Below are positions 31,002 to 63,499 of a stretch of 64,000 nucleotides of DNA, piece by piece. Location of the stretch: contig JAWQFJ010001141.1 in assembly GCA_034096865.1 (NCBI GenBank), positions 73,261 through 137,260 on the forward strand, read 5' to 3'. Position numbers and translations under genes: made by a program. The notes below the pieces were generated by a model that searched no databases, was not told the DNA's origin, and saw nothing but the letters and a program-made list of their open reading frames with translations. Origin of the DNA: Theodoxus fluviatilis (Eukaryota; Mollusca; Gastropoda; Cycloneritida; Neritidae). Positions within the stretch are counted from its first letter, which is position 1, and each line of letters begins with the position of its first letter.

Positions 31002-32992
31002 GGCAAGACACGGGTCGAAAAGTTGGGAAAATTTCATATCTGGACGTTTTTGAGATAACATCAGTTTTGAGCAGTTCAAACACTTGCAAATGCCCCCACG
31101 TGTTTTTTTCGACCTGTCATTCGATAATTAGTTGAATAAAATGGCTTTTAAAAACATCACTCCTCGTAAAAAACGTTAAAAACGTCATTGATGCATCGTA
31201 TTTTATGACTTTTGGAAAAATTGTAACTTTCGATCTATTCTACGAAGAGGTTCACGCCCGGTACCGTTGGAAAGCTCGTCTTTTCGATCGAGCACAGCAA
31301 GGGAAATCACTCCGCCAACTATAGTGGTCTATTTTTAGTTGATGATTTCAAACAGCGTACACAGGGTTGTTTGCAAACTCACTAGCCAATCATTGAGCTT
31401 AGAGAGGGAATTCCACTTGTTTCAACCAATCAGAGACTCCAAAGCGAGGATTCCCTGGCCCACAATGCATCGTAAACATGGCTGCCGCTTCAACGCTAAT
31501 TCTCTCAGTTAGTTTATGTTTTGCACCAAATCGAACAAATTCGACTTCAATCAAACAATCAGAGAATGCCCATGAGTGAATAAACTCAACATTATGCCGC
31601 GATCGAAAAATAGTGGGCGAAGAGAGCAGCTTTCGGCTGCACGCACCTCGAAAATACTTCGCGGTCAAGGTCGAAAGTCTAGTTCTACTTCGTCAGCGCC
31701 TGCGTTGACAGTGCCATCGCGATCGCTGCCTCCTCGTCCCTCCATCTCAACTGCCTCGATTCCGGAAGAAACTTCAAACACATCGGCATCAAGGAGGAAG
31801 ATACAGATGATGCAGGCAGAAGCGAAGCAGCCGATTGAAACCGATCATAAGTGGGTCAACGTGCACTTAGATCAGCTGAGTGAACTAATGAACGATGTTC
31901 TTTGCCCGAACTGTTTTCGGTCTGGTCTCACCTTCAGCATACTATACGATGAAGACAATGGCTTAGCCAGAAAACTTTGCTTGAAATGTGGAGCCTGTGA
32001 TGCCAGAAGAATGAAGAAAGCTAATGTGGCAGCCTCTGTTCAGGCATAGCAACAGCGCCTACACTATGTCAGTATGTGGCTTCATGCCTTCAACTCAAGG
32101 CATCAGAAGAGGAGGCTTCAGGAGGAAGAAGAAGGGGAAACCTATGGTGCTGGAATGGCAAACTGACTTGTTGTTGACTCATTCACAGCATGTGTCTCTG
32201 AAGTTGCCTTTATTGACCTTGGCATTTCCTGTGTAGTAGTAGGGCTGATCCTTTCCTCTTGAGCATGAACTTTTCCATCCCTGCATTTTTTTGTACTTAC
32301 TGCACAAAAACACTAAAAACTGGAAACTGTAAGTTCAGTTTCATTTTTTTAGCATGTGTAGTCCTGCTGGATGAATGTATGAATAAATGAAACAAGTTTT
32401 AGCCATGATGGATAGTTTTAGAAGGACTTATGCATGACTAAAAGTTGTTTTTGCCATTTTCTCAAAATGTGTTTTTTTCATAGAGTTCAAATCAATTAAT
32501 TACTAAAACTCATCACAGGATGATGATGATGACTTGTAATTTTGCAGGTATGTTACATGTATAATAATTTATGAACATACAGACACGTTTTGCTGTAAAC
32601 TGATTATTTGGCCAGATATGATTTTTTTTCTTTGATGTTGAACCTACTTTATCTGCAATTCGGATATTGATGTGGAAGCAATAAGTACAATTTTTTTATT
32701 TTTTGCATTACAAACATAATCTTCTGTACATTTAAAGATAAAGAGTGTACAATTTTAATGCAAAAAGAATTTTCAAGAAATATCAAGTAGTTAAGAAGTT
32801 ATAGAAATTTAAAAAGATACAGAAATTTGCATATTTTTGCATGTTAGGCGGCCATTTTGGATTACCCATAATTCTAATTACTGTCAAACTTTGATGTTTT
32901 GATTAACTGTTATGAGTTCTTTCATGCCAATGAAACAAAAAAATTTCAATAAGCATATTTAAAAATTTCATGCTTCCTAGTAGTGTCTTGCC
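31002..32992 (+). mobile_element. TTAA-flanked DNA transposon with zinc-ribbon ORF
   Basis: The ends are inverted: GGCAAGACAC at 31002 and GTGTCTTGCC at 32983-32992, each flanked by TTAA (30998-31001, 32993-32996). The inverted identity extends outward to TTTTTAA, so the exact border is uncertain. It contains one ORF (31594-32049) for an N-terminal transposase-like protein, and an AT-rich second half without coding capacity. TTAA duplication plus this protein type suggests a Kolobok-like element; this is inference. Confidence 0.65.
31594..32049 (+). CDS. Zinc-ribbon protein, N-terminal part of a Mutator/Kolobok-like transposase
   Basis: ATG at 31594 opens a 151-aa frame, MPRSKNSGRREQLSAARTSK onward. 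A basic, Ser/Pro-rich N terminus is followed by a region with DLSELMNDVL-type spacing and a zinc ribbon: CPNC, then CLKCGAC about 25 residues later. It ends at a stop after KKANVAASVQA. Invertebrate proteins with a Mutator-like transposase domain, as I recall them, start this way and then continue into a catalytic domain that is absent here. It is either a truncated transposase or a protein of a non-autonomous element. An in-frame GTG lies upstream but the ATG is the better start. Confidence 0.5.
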   Translation: MPRSKNSGRREQLSAARTSKILRGQGRKSSSTSSAPALTVPSRSLPPRPSISTASIPEETSNTSASRRKIQMMQAEAKQPIETDHKWVNVHLDQLSELMNDVLCPNCFRSGLTFSILYDEDNGLARKLCLKCGACDARRMKKANVAASVQA

Positions 32993-35433
32993 TTAAAAAC
33001 AACATTGGCAATAGGCTATCCATGCCAGCCCTTGCTTGAGAGGACTTCGGCCTCAGCAGGAGTGGTCACGCTTAAGTAGAGAAAAGGATACTGAGGGCGG
33101 TGAGAGGTGTGCCTATCATCCCTCTCAATAAAGAAAATTAGGAGGACTCCTCTCCATTCCCTTTCATAAGGCTTTGGGACTGGGAGGAGAGGAGAGGAAA
33201 GAAGAGGAGAAGAGTGGTTGAGGATGGTAGAACTAGAGATAAGGATGCTGAGGGCAAATGACAATTCCTGTCCATCTCTTGTCTCTGCACTTAAAGCAAG
33301 TGTAAAATTCACACTGATGAGAATTTGGTCTGGAAGGAGGAGATAAGTGGGGGTGGGGAGAAGTACTAAGCTATTGTTCTCTCCCAACAAGCAGTATTTC
33401 GCCTTTACATATCTGCTTAAAACACCTATAATTTTGTCACTCACTTTGTGTGCCTTTTTGGAGGAGGAGGAGGAGCAGGAGGAGGAGAAGGAGCAGGAGC
33501 AGGAGCAGGAGCAGAAGGAGCAGGAAAAGGTGGCGGAGAAGGAGCCAAGTGCACTGTTGTCTGCTTCTAAACTTTTGACAGTTTGTCGTTCTTTTGCCAT
33601 ACTCCTGTAGCAGGCGTGGAGGGTGTGGTGCCAAACACAGCTAGTCACACATCAAATCACACGTAGGTCAGATCGACTTGTACTTGTGATCCTATTACGA
33701 CAAATGCTGTACTGTCACAAGAGCGTACCCAACTGTTTACAATCATTACAACCCCCAACCACCCCTATCCCAGTTGCCCTGCATGTAAAGGCACTTGATA
33801 TTTGATATATTCTTTTATTAGAAATGTCTCTTGGAGGAAGAAAAAACATTTAATGCATGTGTGGACAAATAAAGATCACCCTAGGAAGTTTCGTCCTGTT
33901 TGTGCATGCTACGAAATACATTGCTTATCCATGGGTGCGAGGTGGTAGCTAAGATCCTACCATAAAGAAGTGTCAAACGCATATAATTCTTGTTGGACAA
34001 GGTCCTACAGGAAAGAGCAGTTGACAGACATTATGCTTTTATTGGCTTTCTTTGCACATACATGAATCTACAATGGAACACATCATTCTTCACTGACAGT
34101 TTTTTAAATTATCAGTATGCCAAGACTGAATCATAGTTCATCATTATTATGAACAAATTTAAAGTCTTTAGAACTTGAAAAGACAACAATTCCAAGAACA
34201 AATTCAAGAGGTTGACTAGTCTAGCAGATAAAACTCACCAGAAAGTCATGTAGCAACATCACCGTCACTGTGAGCTCTTGGCCAAAATTAAGTGGTTTTG
34301 GTATTTTTAGCATTTCTTGTAAATGACCAAACCATTCTATTTGTCTCAACTGAAACAACTTCATCTATCACAGACAATGTAGTATGTGTCAAATGTTTCT
34401 TGCGCAAAAATAATATACATCTTCATTAATTTTATTTCAATTGCCCATCGTTTTCAAATAATTCTGTCATAATAATAAGATATATATTGCTATGTACACA
34501 GAATGATATAATTACTATATATGAATTGTGTCTTTAAAAAATGACAAACTGATATGGCTCCAAATTATCACAAGCTTTTCTACAGATAAACAAAGTACAT
34601 TAATAGCAAGCAGTTCATTAAAAAGTTACAAAAAAACCCATTTCAGCTATTATGGATATCCAAGGGCAGTGTAGTTATCTCAGTGTTTCATATCAAAGGG
34701 AATGTTCACTTGCATCCCTCATTTCTTGTTATGATGAATGTCTTAAGTTAATATATAGCATTTACCTCATAAGCACTGGCATGATATCTCATACTTTTTG
34801 ACAAGAAAACTCAAAGTGCTTTGTCAAATATACGTGAGAACTCACACCAGATGAGTTAGTTTTGAAGCATATCTGGTAAGGCTTGACCTTTAGCCTCAGA
34901 TAACATAATATCTTATAATTATGCAGTCATAACATCAAGATGACCAATACAGGTATTGACGTGTCCACAATATCTGCACAAATTATCATGTCAAGTTTCA
35001 GACTTGTTAATGAAATCAACGTACAAAAATGCAAATGTGAGATTTTTGTATTTGCAGTGCAGTTATCCTGCAAAGCAATGATGGAAACCAAACATAGCAT
35101 CACTGTGTAGATATGCACTGCCAACAACATTCGTAACTTTGGGCCTAGTACTTTCTGAGAAAATTAGCCAAGGTTTGAGTTGGTGCTTTTGGTTAAGATT
35201 ACATATCTACTCACTGTTGGTAAGGTGATAAAGATTGCTCCCATGGGATCGATGGTAAAAGGAAAAATGCTAAGTTATGGGTGTTTCTGATGACATTTTC
35301 ATAAAAACTATGGCAGAGTTGAAAATACCAGCTACTTCAATATATGGCATAAATTTAACACTTTCTGATCAATTGACACAAAAAGATGCTTGCATACTGT
35401 GTCTCACTTTAAGCTATATGCCAATTTGAAGGT

Positions 35434-35537
35434 AGTATGACACACTAGTGACATAGTATGTCACACTAGTGATGTAGTATTTCACACTAGTGATGTAGTA
35501 TGTGCACTAGTGACGTAGTATTTCACACTAGTGACGT
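35434..35537. repeat. 21-bp tandem array, five units
   Basis: Five copies of AGTATTTCACACTAGTGACG(T), one unit a base short. Each has ACTAGT followed by TGACAT, TGATGT or TGACGT. Confidence 0.9.
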
Positions 35538-37144
35538 ACACCATCACAAAATCCAAGTCATGTGACCTTGTTCTTTTATTCAGTGCCAAAAGCTCACAAA
35601 TTGGCTTCAAACACAAAGTTTCACTTTTCTCAACAAATTGTTAAACATTATACACAAAACATGTAGTCTGAGCATATTTTCTTTGCCATTTTGCTTCTGA
35701 AAAAACTTAGCACTTTTCCTGTTAAGATCATTACAATTATACATGAAAAACCAACATTAACACTGTAATCCAACATCACCTGCATAAATATCAACAGATG
35801 ATACAAATAACCTACAGCCAGGAAGAAGATGCAAAAGAGACACATGTTTTACCATATGGAAATGGCGAGAGAAAAAATGTGTTGCATGTAAATTCTTTTG
35901 AAATTAAAGTTCAACCCTGTCTTTAGAATAAAAGTATACACATATACTGTGTAACAACAAAAACGATTAAGGTCATCACAACTAGATGACCAGGCATTGG
36001 TAGAGGAGACAAATGAAGACATTCTCCAGCTGTAATTGCATGTATCAATTTTGAGATTTCTCTGGTATATTGTGCACAAAATAGATTCAAATGAGTCAAT
36101 GACTATTTCAATAGGGTTTTGCTTCCCCTCCTTTCTTTTAACAAAATCTTTCTCTTTGCAACTAGAGCCTCCATGTTCCAATACTTTTAAAGAAACAAAC
36201 TCATGCTCTCCAAAGTGCCTATGTGGTGTTTTTACAGAATTTCTTAGGGATACTTAGGCCACACAAACAAGTTGTTGGTTTGCAGTTACCTGACAAACCT
36301 AAAATTTTGTTGATGACCCTACATTTGTTTTGGCTGCTGGGGAAAACACACACACCCTGCAAAAAAATGTTTGTTATGAGTCACCAAGATTTTGGCAAAC
36401 ATTAGAATGGAAGGAACATTTAGGAAAAACTATTCCAGCTCCTCTGTGTGCCCACGTGTGCGTGCATGCATGTGTGTGGTTAAAGCTTCAGATGCAGAGT
36501 AAAAGAAGAAATACAAAACTCATGGGTTGCTACTGCGATGTACTGCATCAATGAATAATCATGAATCCCAACGCAGGGGGAAAAGTGCCTCTTGAAACTC
36601 GACAAAGAAAGCATGCAATGCTTTGTAAATTCAGAGTCATTTGTAAGTTTGTGAAACAATGTTAACATATTCTGGACAATTAAGGAGATTACTACCTTTT
36701 ATAAATGCAATATAAACTGTACATTTTTTTCTCTATCACTCACCATACACCAGTTGCATTCACAGCAACAGCAACTGAGACAATTTCTTATATAATCTCA
36801 TTGCAGAACTTAACACATTAGCTGATACTGATATGCTCTGCATCACAACCCAGACTTGCCAAGAAGAAATGGTGAATTCACTGTAGATGAGCAACTAGAT
36901 ACCAGACTCTGACTGTGGTGCCATGGTTCCCATGACAGACTCTGGCTCTCTAACATCTGGCAAGAGAGAGGGAGAGATGCAAGATAGGGAGTGGCAAATG
37001 AGTGTCTTCTGGAGTGAGTTAGGACTTGGCCAAGCCCTACAAGTGCAGAGACATGGGCCTCATAGTAGGACATCTTCCTTTTGACAGATCAGGTGGAAGA
37101 ATTAATGGAACTAATGGGTCACAGCAACACACATTATAGACACA

Positions 37145-37178
37145 CATACCCCCTCACCCCCCCCCCCCCCCCCCCCCC
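37145..37178. repeat. Poly-C tract
   Basis: C run with a few leading interruptions, followed by AAAGGGAGG. Confidence 0.9.
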
Positions 37179-40100
37179 AAAGGGAGGAAGAATCACAGAG
37201 CATGAGAGAAGAGCAATCATAAACTGACCTTATGTGGACTGAGCAGGTCGTTGGAAACTAAGAACAAAAAGATTTAGCCCTGTGAAGAGTCGGCCGGCAG
37301 CCGGCGGCAGGAAGTGCGGCGAACTACAAAAAAGTCTTAAAATACAAACGAACTACGAAACATACAAAGCCGCGGAATAATTTCTGGAGACGGAACAGTA
37401 AGCGACAACAAACGGGAACAGATCATCATAATTCATACAAAACTTACTGGAGCACTGACTCTTAGTCAAAGGTTTAGGTCATGCAGCTCTCAAAGAAAAG
37501 AGAACAATAAATGCATTGCAAATCACTAGCCAATCAAGGTCCCCTGCACATTTATCTGCCCACCATGAAAGGCATTTCTGAGTACAAGTTCTGCAGGACA
37601 TGAGAGGAAATGGTTAAAAATCTGAATGCCATACCAAGGAAATCCTCTTATGACTAGTTAAAATTGCAGTAGTTGACAAACAGGACTTCTTGCAAAATCT
37701 GAAGCCACAAGTGTAAGAACCTAAACCAATTCCTGAGTGTAACTGTTTCACATCCTCTTGAATGAATAGTCTAAAGTTTGGTGGGGAAAGGAAACCTCTA
37801 GAGGTAACTACAGCTGGCAGTTCAACCACAGTGGTCGACATGCACAACTGTGAACTGGGGTGCTTTGTATAGCTGTGAGGAAAGCTAAGATCTTGCAAGG
37901 GATAGGCTGGCATCAACATTCGATAGCCAGTACATCTGCCGACATCATACTGACTTTGGCCTATTCCTTGCAAGATGGAAGTTTTCCTTGAGATTATGCT
38001 GTGGCCTGACTATGCATGGAGAGAGCACCTTGCCCAGCTGTGATTGCCTGAGGTGCAAACTTCACCTCTTGATTTTTGGTACAATGCAGCAAGCACAACA
38101 CTTGCATGTGCACAAAATGCAAAAACCAATACCAAAAAGACTTTCCAAATAAAGAATATCTAAAGTAAGTATCATGGAAGTAGAGAGTGGGGCTGTGCAT
38201 ACTTCAAAGAAAAATGCACACACACAACCTGGATCATGTATCCTGGGTAATCTGAGCATGGCAATTCAGAGATAAATGAATCTCAGTAAAATAACAGTCT
38301 TCTCAACATATATTTTTCAAGTCCAGTAACTCAGCTGTCTGTCATGCATCATATTCAAATACGGCACCACACAGTGGTGACATAAGTGTTAATTTCACTC
38401 ACTCACACTCAGAACACTGAGGGTAGAGAAATTCTTTGCATGAGATCTCGCCTCTACAGCTTTGAAAAATCCTACTCACATTCTCCAGAAATAGCAAGTT
38501 CATATATGCATGATTCCATAATGGGTGCCATGTATAAAACGTGTAAAAACTTTGCTTTTTTCACACAGTAAGAACATTTTGTATTGAGAACAACAGAAAA
38601 CAATGTAATAAGTCTCACTTTTCAATATCTGTTTTAGGAAGCATTAAGTCTATATGAATCTTCTGGCCTTTACAGGCAAACAAGCAGACAACACAAGATT
38701 AGGCTGCCTGGAGAACAGTGGGAGACTAGTTGCTCTACTTAAATGGAAAAATAAGGTGATATACCCATGTCTGAAGACATAATAAAAATATTGCCCACAT
38801 CAGTGTTATATTAACAAAATTACAATTCGGTCAAGAGTGCTTAACATAAAAAAGAAGAAGAAATATATATATTTTTAAATCATAAACATGATTCAACTGT
38901 TGACAAGACAACTGTAATATGCTAAGCAATCTTTTAAATGTGTCCTTATCACTCACAAACAGGAATATGTTTGCTTTATATGACACAATGTAGTCTCCCA
39001 TTACAATATGAATATGATTATAACATTTCCACAATGTTGACATCATTTTAATGATGAACTTTGACACCAAAGTACCACAGTGCAAACAAGTAGAGTCTGT
39101 TTAAAAATGACAAGGTCAGGTCACACAGATGCCCCAGCTCACACACCAGAGTTAAAGCTTTTTGTCTTCTTACATGTGGGTAAACTCAAATTGAAGAGTG
39201 GAAAACCACCTCAATAATGCTAGCAAGATGTGTGTCTTTTGCAAAGCATTTATCTCCAAAGCTTTGAAAAGAACGACTCACCACTGCTACAAAACAACCC
39301 ATGGACTTAAGCAACATGAAGAGTGGTTACACGCATATCAAATGTTGTGAATTCTATTCCTTATTTTATATTTATTCGAGACATCAAATTAAATTCCTCT
39401 GGACAAGTATTCTCATGCACTTTAATAAGACACAATATGCAACTGATTAGTGTATCATGAACACTAACAAACTTGGCACTACACAGGTAAAAGTTGAGCA
39501 ATGTGCTTGCACAAATAAGGCTATTTTTCTACCTCATGACAAGCAACTTTCTGACGCTAAAACAACTGGAAACTCCTCATATCACAAGTCCACATCAAAT
39601 GTAAGAATGCCTATGGTGAAACACCTATGCACATTATTATCAAAGTTGAAAGTTTATGTGCCAAATCAAAGAGAGCCTAACAGCATGAGGGAGATATAAT
39701 CCAAAATTTGCTGGCAGGCTCCACAACTTGGAGACAGCTGCAAAGCTGCTGCATGGCATTTCAGTAGAAAAATGGTGAAACAAATACTGTTTACTTTCTT
39801 CAGTAAAACAAAGCAGTTTTGATTTTCATTCTTTGAAGTCATCAAGTTGCAACCAACTCTCACAAGAAAGGTAAGAAGATAGTATGTGGGGTGCTTCTAA
39901 AAGGGGGAAAGGGTATGTTGGAGACAAGTTTCAAAATGATATCTATCTTATATATTGGCATTTGTATTTTTTAATGTGCTTTCACTTAGAAAGTACAACA
40001 AATAATTTCTAAATTATGACACTTACAGACAGCATAAAATTAGCCCAACATCATTTAGTCTCAAAGAATGACGCATTTCCCACTCGTCTTCATTCTTAGA

Positions 40101-41038
40101 CACAAGATTAATTTTTCCAAGTTTTCATTGACTAGCAAGATGGATGCCAACCAAATACCATTATGATAGGCATGACTACTTCTGTTTAAACATACTGCAT
40201 GCTTCCTACAGGGGATTTACTATGCTAATAATCTATATAAATGACTGCTTCTAAAGATCAAACAACCATCTCCAAAGAATTATAGGGCTGAGGAATGAAG
40301 AGGTAGATTCATCCCATACTTCATGAATAGTCACATACATACCATGAGACTAGATGGAATGTTTCAAGGAAAATAGAGGCTTTTCCACACTCTGATTGGA
40401 CTACATTTGGTAGGAAACCCTTCTTGATCCTGCCTTACTGGCTATATCATGCTTCTGCATTTCTCATCCCTCTAGACTTTATCATCACCAAGACCTCCTC
40501 AACTGCTGATCAAGATCTACTCTACTGAGGAGGCATTACAATCCCTGGCAGCATAGCAGAGATCTGGCAACAGTGCAAGTTTGAATCAACCAGGGAATGG
40601 CTGAAAACAGCCTAAATAAAAAACACGAAACATTGGGTGATCACCAGGTTGGGGCTCCGAGATGTGCAGGAAGATCCTACTGGACAACAGAGCGTCCAGA
40701 TTCCACACACAAAATACAGCAAACAGGCTGTTCCACTCCAGTCATAGTGTGTAGTTGATGCATGAACAGCGTCAATCTTTACTTTCACCAGGCTTGCACC
40801 TTTACTTTCACCAGATCGGATTCCATTCAACATCAAACCACAAAGCCACAAGTAACATCAAACAAATCTTTTCTACATAATTTTCATGAGCAACAAATAT
40901 TGCACAGCAGAAATTGTGTAGCTAATTCGTATTCATACTGTTACAAACCAGACATGCATAACAATGACACTACAATAAATGTTTCAAGTTCATTAGTAAA
41001 AAACGAACACATGAACACTGAGCATGAAACAGCTCTTT

Positions 41039-41040
<2 letters not shown>

Positions 41041-41117
<77 letters not shown>
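41041..41117. repeat. (GA)n microsatellite
   Basis: About 38 GA units, 0.4 kb downstream of the SLC46-like stop codon. Confidence 0.97.
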
Positions 41118-41118
<1 letters not shown>

Positions 41119-41502
41119 AACTTAGTTTCCAGGATAGCTCTTGCTGATGAACATAAATAAGTCTTCTGCAGTGAATCAACCACGACCACATCAATATGGT
41201 GAGAACTACAGCTCTCAAAATTATGTCAAGCGCACCCTTTATGCAAGCAGTCAATCGATGACAAAAATATGTCTGCAAAGAGATCTTGCTCAGCACATCT
41301 ACCAGAGGGACCGCAAAGCTTATCACAACAAAGGGAACTACATATGTGAGCAAGTTCGCTGGGGTTGCTTGAATTCCTAACTTCAAATTCAAGTTTGGTG
41401 GGATTGATGGACGATGGCTCCGAGTTGGCTGAAACTCTGAGCAAGCAGGGCTATGCCTCACTATGTCCACACCGTGATCCAAGGATGGACAAGCGAGGAC
41501 AG

Positions 41503-60717
<19,215 letters not shown>

Positions 60718-61176
60718 GACTTTGACGTGAGGGGTAACTAGTTCAAATTATGAGGATAGAGTCGCGGCATGGGTCTTCGGGATGGGTCGCACAGAGTTGA
60801 ATCATTCCACTGTCAGTGTCAAGCTGAACTCAGAGGCTCAGCCGACCGAGAGATAAAAACGAAGCGCTGCATTGGCTGGCAGTCCGCTGAGCCTTCCGGC
60901 GAAACCAAGGGCGGTAACTGGACACTACACACGTTTAGTCTAGTTCACTCCCGACCCAATCCCACAGTTTCTGCGCCGAGCAGTCACGTCAAAATCGTAT
61001 GTGCCGTACCAAATTTTCGAGTTCCCATCCGTCCACTGATAAAAAGTTGCAATAGCAATAAGTCAACACTTTAAGCTTATGCAATTACATTTCTCCGAAG
61101 ATCTCTTACATAAAATTATGTTAGTCCCCTTTCCAGCATCGTTGCAATCACCATGGCATCTGCCCGCCTTGACAAA
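60718..61176. promoter_or_regulatory. Presumed promoter and 5' UTR of the SLC46-like gene
   Basis: Sequence immediately upstream of the ATG at 60717 on the minus strand. It is moderately GC-rich at about 60765-60980. No definite TATA box or start site could be assigned. Confidence 0.35.
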
Positions 61177-61245
<69 letters not shown>

Positions 61246-61247
61246 AC
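61177..61247. repeat. (CA)n microsatellite
   Basis: About 30 CA units with ACAAAC interruptions at both ends. Confidence 0.97.
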
Positions 61248-61698
61248 AACGAAGCAGGGGAAAAAATTATGCGTATCAAACATGATATAATAAGCTAAAC
61301 ATAAGTGTAGACATGAGGTTTCATCTCAAGATTCCTTGACTGACATACGGATACACACAAAGACACAGACAGACGAGAACACGTACCCGCGTGAGCACGA
61401 GCACACACAAAACACTCATACGCACACTCATAGCAAAGATCCTATACACTTATGATGACTCACTCCGATACTTTGAGCGAGGTTTCTTTGAGAGTTACCT
61501 CCCTCGATGGGAATGCTACTTCTGAGCGCTGCGTTGACAACATTGCATGTGTGCGTGCTTGTGGTGTGTGAAAGAAATAAAGTTTTGTGTGAATTATAAT
61601 GTACAAAGTATGTATAGGTTTTCTGGATGTTTGTTGAAACCATGCATGTTTATTTCATTACTCTTTTGCGTTCAGACGGTAAATTTCTGTATATGTAG

Positions 61699-61704
<6 letters not shown>

Positions 61705-61768
<64 letters not shown>
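61705..61768. repeat. (CT)n microsatellite
   Basis: About 32 CT units. Confidence 0.97.
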
Positions 61769-61771
<3 letters not shown>

Positions 61772-62129
61772 ACGAGTCCCTTTTTGCTGAGACTTTTTCC
61801 CAGAGAGACAACTACCATCCAATCAAAAGATACCACAATACAGGAAATGAAATAGAACAAATACCATTTATTATACAAACCAACACAACAACACAAATCC
61901 TAATATGCATCTGCGCAACACTACGCAGAGCTGATCAACACATCAACAAAGAAAACCCCTTTTTCTCCATCAAACCAACAACCTCCAAACCTCAACCACA
62001 CCCACTCCGAATATACACCACATAAAACCACAACAAACAAAACCACCCCAACTTCCCCAAAGCCAGACCTTGCACTGCAGCAATCTATCCCCACATCTCC
62101 AGATCAACACTAACCCTGCAACCACAAGG

Positions 62130-62396
62130 TCAACAACCCCAGTCAATTTCAACCACAACAGTACCAATCTCCGTAACTGTCAATCACATCAACCAATCCC
62201 CCACCGGTCACCACTACACTGCAACCCCAGCAGTACCAATCTCAATAAATGGAAATCACATCAATCAACACCCCCATGTCACCACTACACTGCAACCACA
62301 GCAGTAACAATCTCAGTACATGGCAATCACATCCCACAATCCCCGCCGGTCACCACTACACTGCAACCACAGCAGTAACAATCTCAATAGACTGCA
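62130..62396. repeat. 71-bp tandem repeat, about 3.5 units
   Basis: GTCACCACTACACTGCAACC recurs at 62207, 62278 and 62349, followed each time by AGCAGTAACAATCTCA-type sequence. Confidence 0.9.
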
Positions 62397-63320
62397 AACA
62401 CAAAAATCAACACGGAACGATGAATACACAAACTCAATACAAATCCAACACGCTCACCAATCCACTGTAAACACAATGCTCAACTCCGTCAGACAAACAA
62501 ATATCAGATCATCAGATCACGACAATATCCAACTTAACACAATCCTAAGGTACACAACAATTACCAGTCCCTATCATGACCTGCGCCACCCCGACCTAAA
62601 TCAAAGAACAACCAAAAATACAAATCACTAGCGTGACCCGTGCCACACCAACAACCAATCACTGGTCATACAGACAAACCAATCCAACAAAACAATACAA
62701 GACCTGGCCGGTATTCACATTATCTTGACACTCCGCCTCCCCTTCAATTGGTACTCACGGAAGCTCTCATTCCTCCAACACGACACTGGGGAACACACTC
62801 TCGCAGGTCGATACTATCCACACGATAATTATCCACTCTGGCTCGCACAGCGTCAACTGACTTTTAACAATCCAAAAGATCAGACTCTACCCGCAACCAA
62901 CTCCAACACCCCTCTCGTCTCGCACGACAGCAGGCAGTCCCCTATTATTGGTCGAGACTCTCGCCACGAGACGTCTCCACTGTGGGCCACACAGCGCCAC
63001 CTGCCTCTTAATACACAGAAACCAGGCTATCACGAAACCAACCTCAGAGCTCCTAGCACCACCGCTCTCTACCTCTGTCTGCCTCGATTCCTCCCCTCCG
63101 ACCTCCCTCTCAAATCTCCCGTGAGCCTGATCTCACAAGCAACTTGCACGGACCAAAACCTTCTCCGTTCCTAGAACCTTCCTTAGTCCGTGCGCACTGT
63201 GAGCTCTATTCACTCTCCCCATTGCTTCGCACGAGGTTACCCTTTTCTAACGCAGCAAAACTTTAATGGGTTGCCGCCTAACCCCTAGCCAGGATGTAAA
63301 AGGCCCAAATTCACCGGCTC
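62397..63320. other. Region without recognised gene; possible LTR on the minus strand
   Basis: C- and A-rich plus strand. On the minus strand, a purine tract near 63342-63351 (GAGGGGGGG) followed by TGTCACACGGCG could mark a polypurine tract and the start of a 3' LTR extending leftward. An AATAAA on the minus strand at about 61870 would suit its end. The other LTR is outside the window, so this is unproven. Confidence 0.25.
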
Positions 63321-63499
63321 CTCAAATTCGCCGTGTGACAAAACCCCCCCTCAAGTTCTATCATCTGATAGAACCCCCCCCCAAAAAAAAAACACACGGA
63401 AGAATTTGTGAATACGGAGGACACCGCGCACGACCACGGCTGAATGCCAGACCCCACTCGTGGTCTTGCACCGCTCTCTCCGTACTCTCCTCCCCTTCA

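Larger units (their letters stand above)
32997..41040. other. Long stretch without recognised gene; may include transporter 3' UTR
   Basis: Mostly unique AT-rich sequence. It contains a GAG-rich imperfect simple repeat (about 33467-33535), a 21-bp tandem array (35434-35537) and a poly-C tract (37145-37178). Its right end lies downstream of the SLC46-like stop codon. A minus-strand AATAAA (plus TTTATT) at about 39370 could be a polyadenylation signal; others lie near 35574 and 34040. No protein similarity was recognised. Confidence 0.5.

Noticed and set aside
33016..33648. 210-codon minus-strand ORF
   Set aside because: Ser/Cys/Leu-rich stretch comes from a GAG-rich simple repeat; no domain, no conserved splice context.
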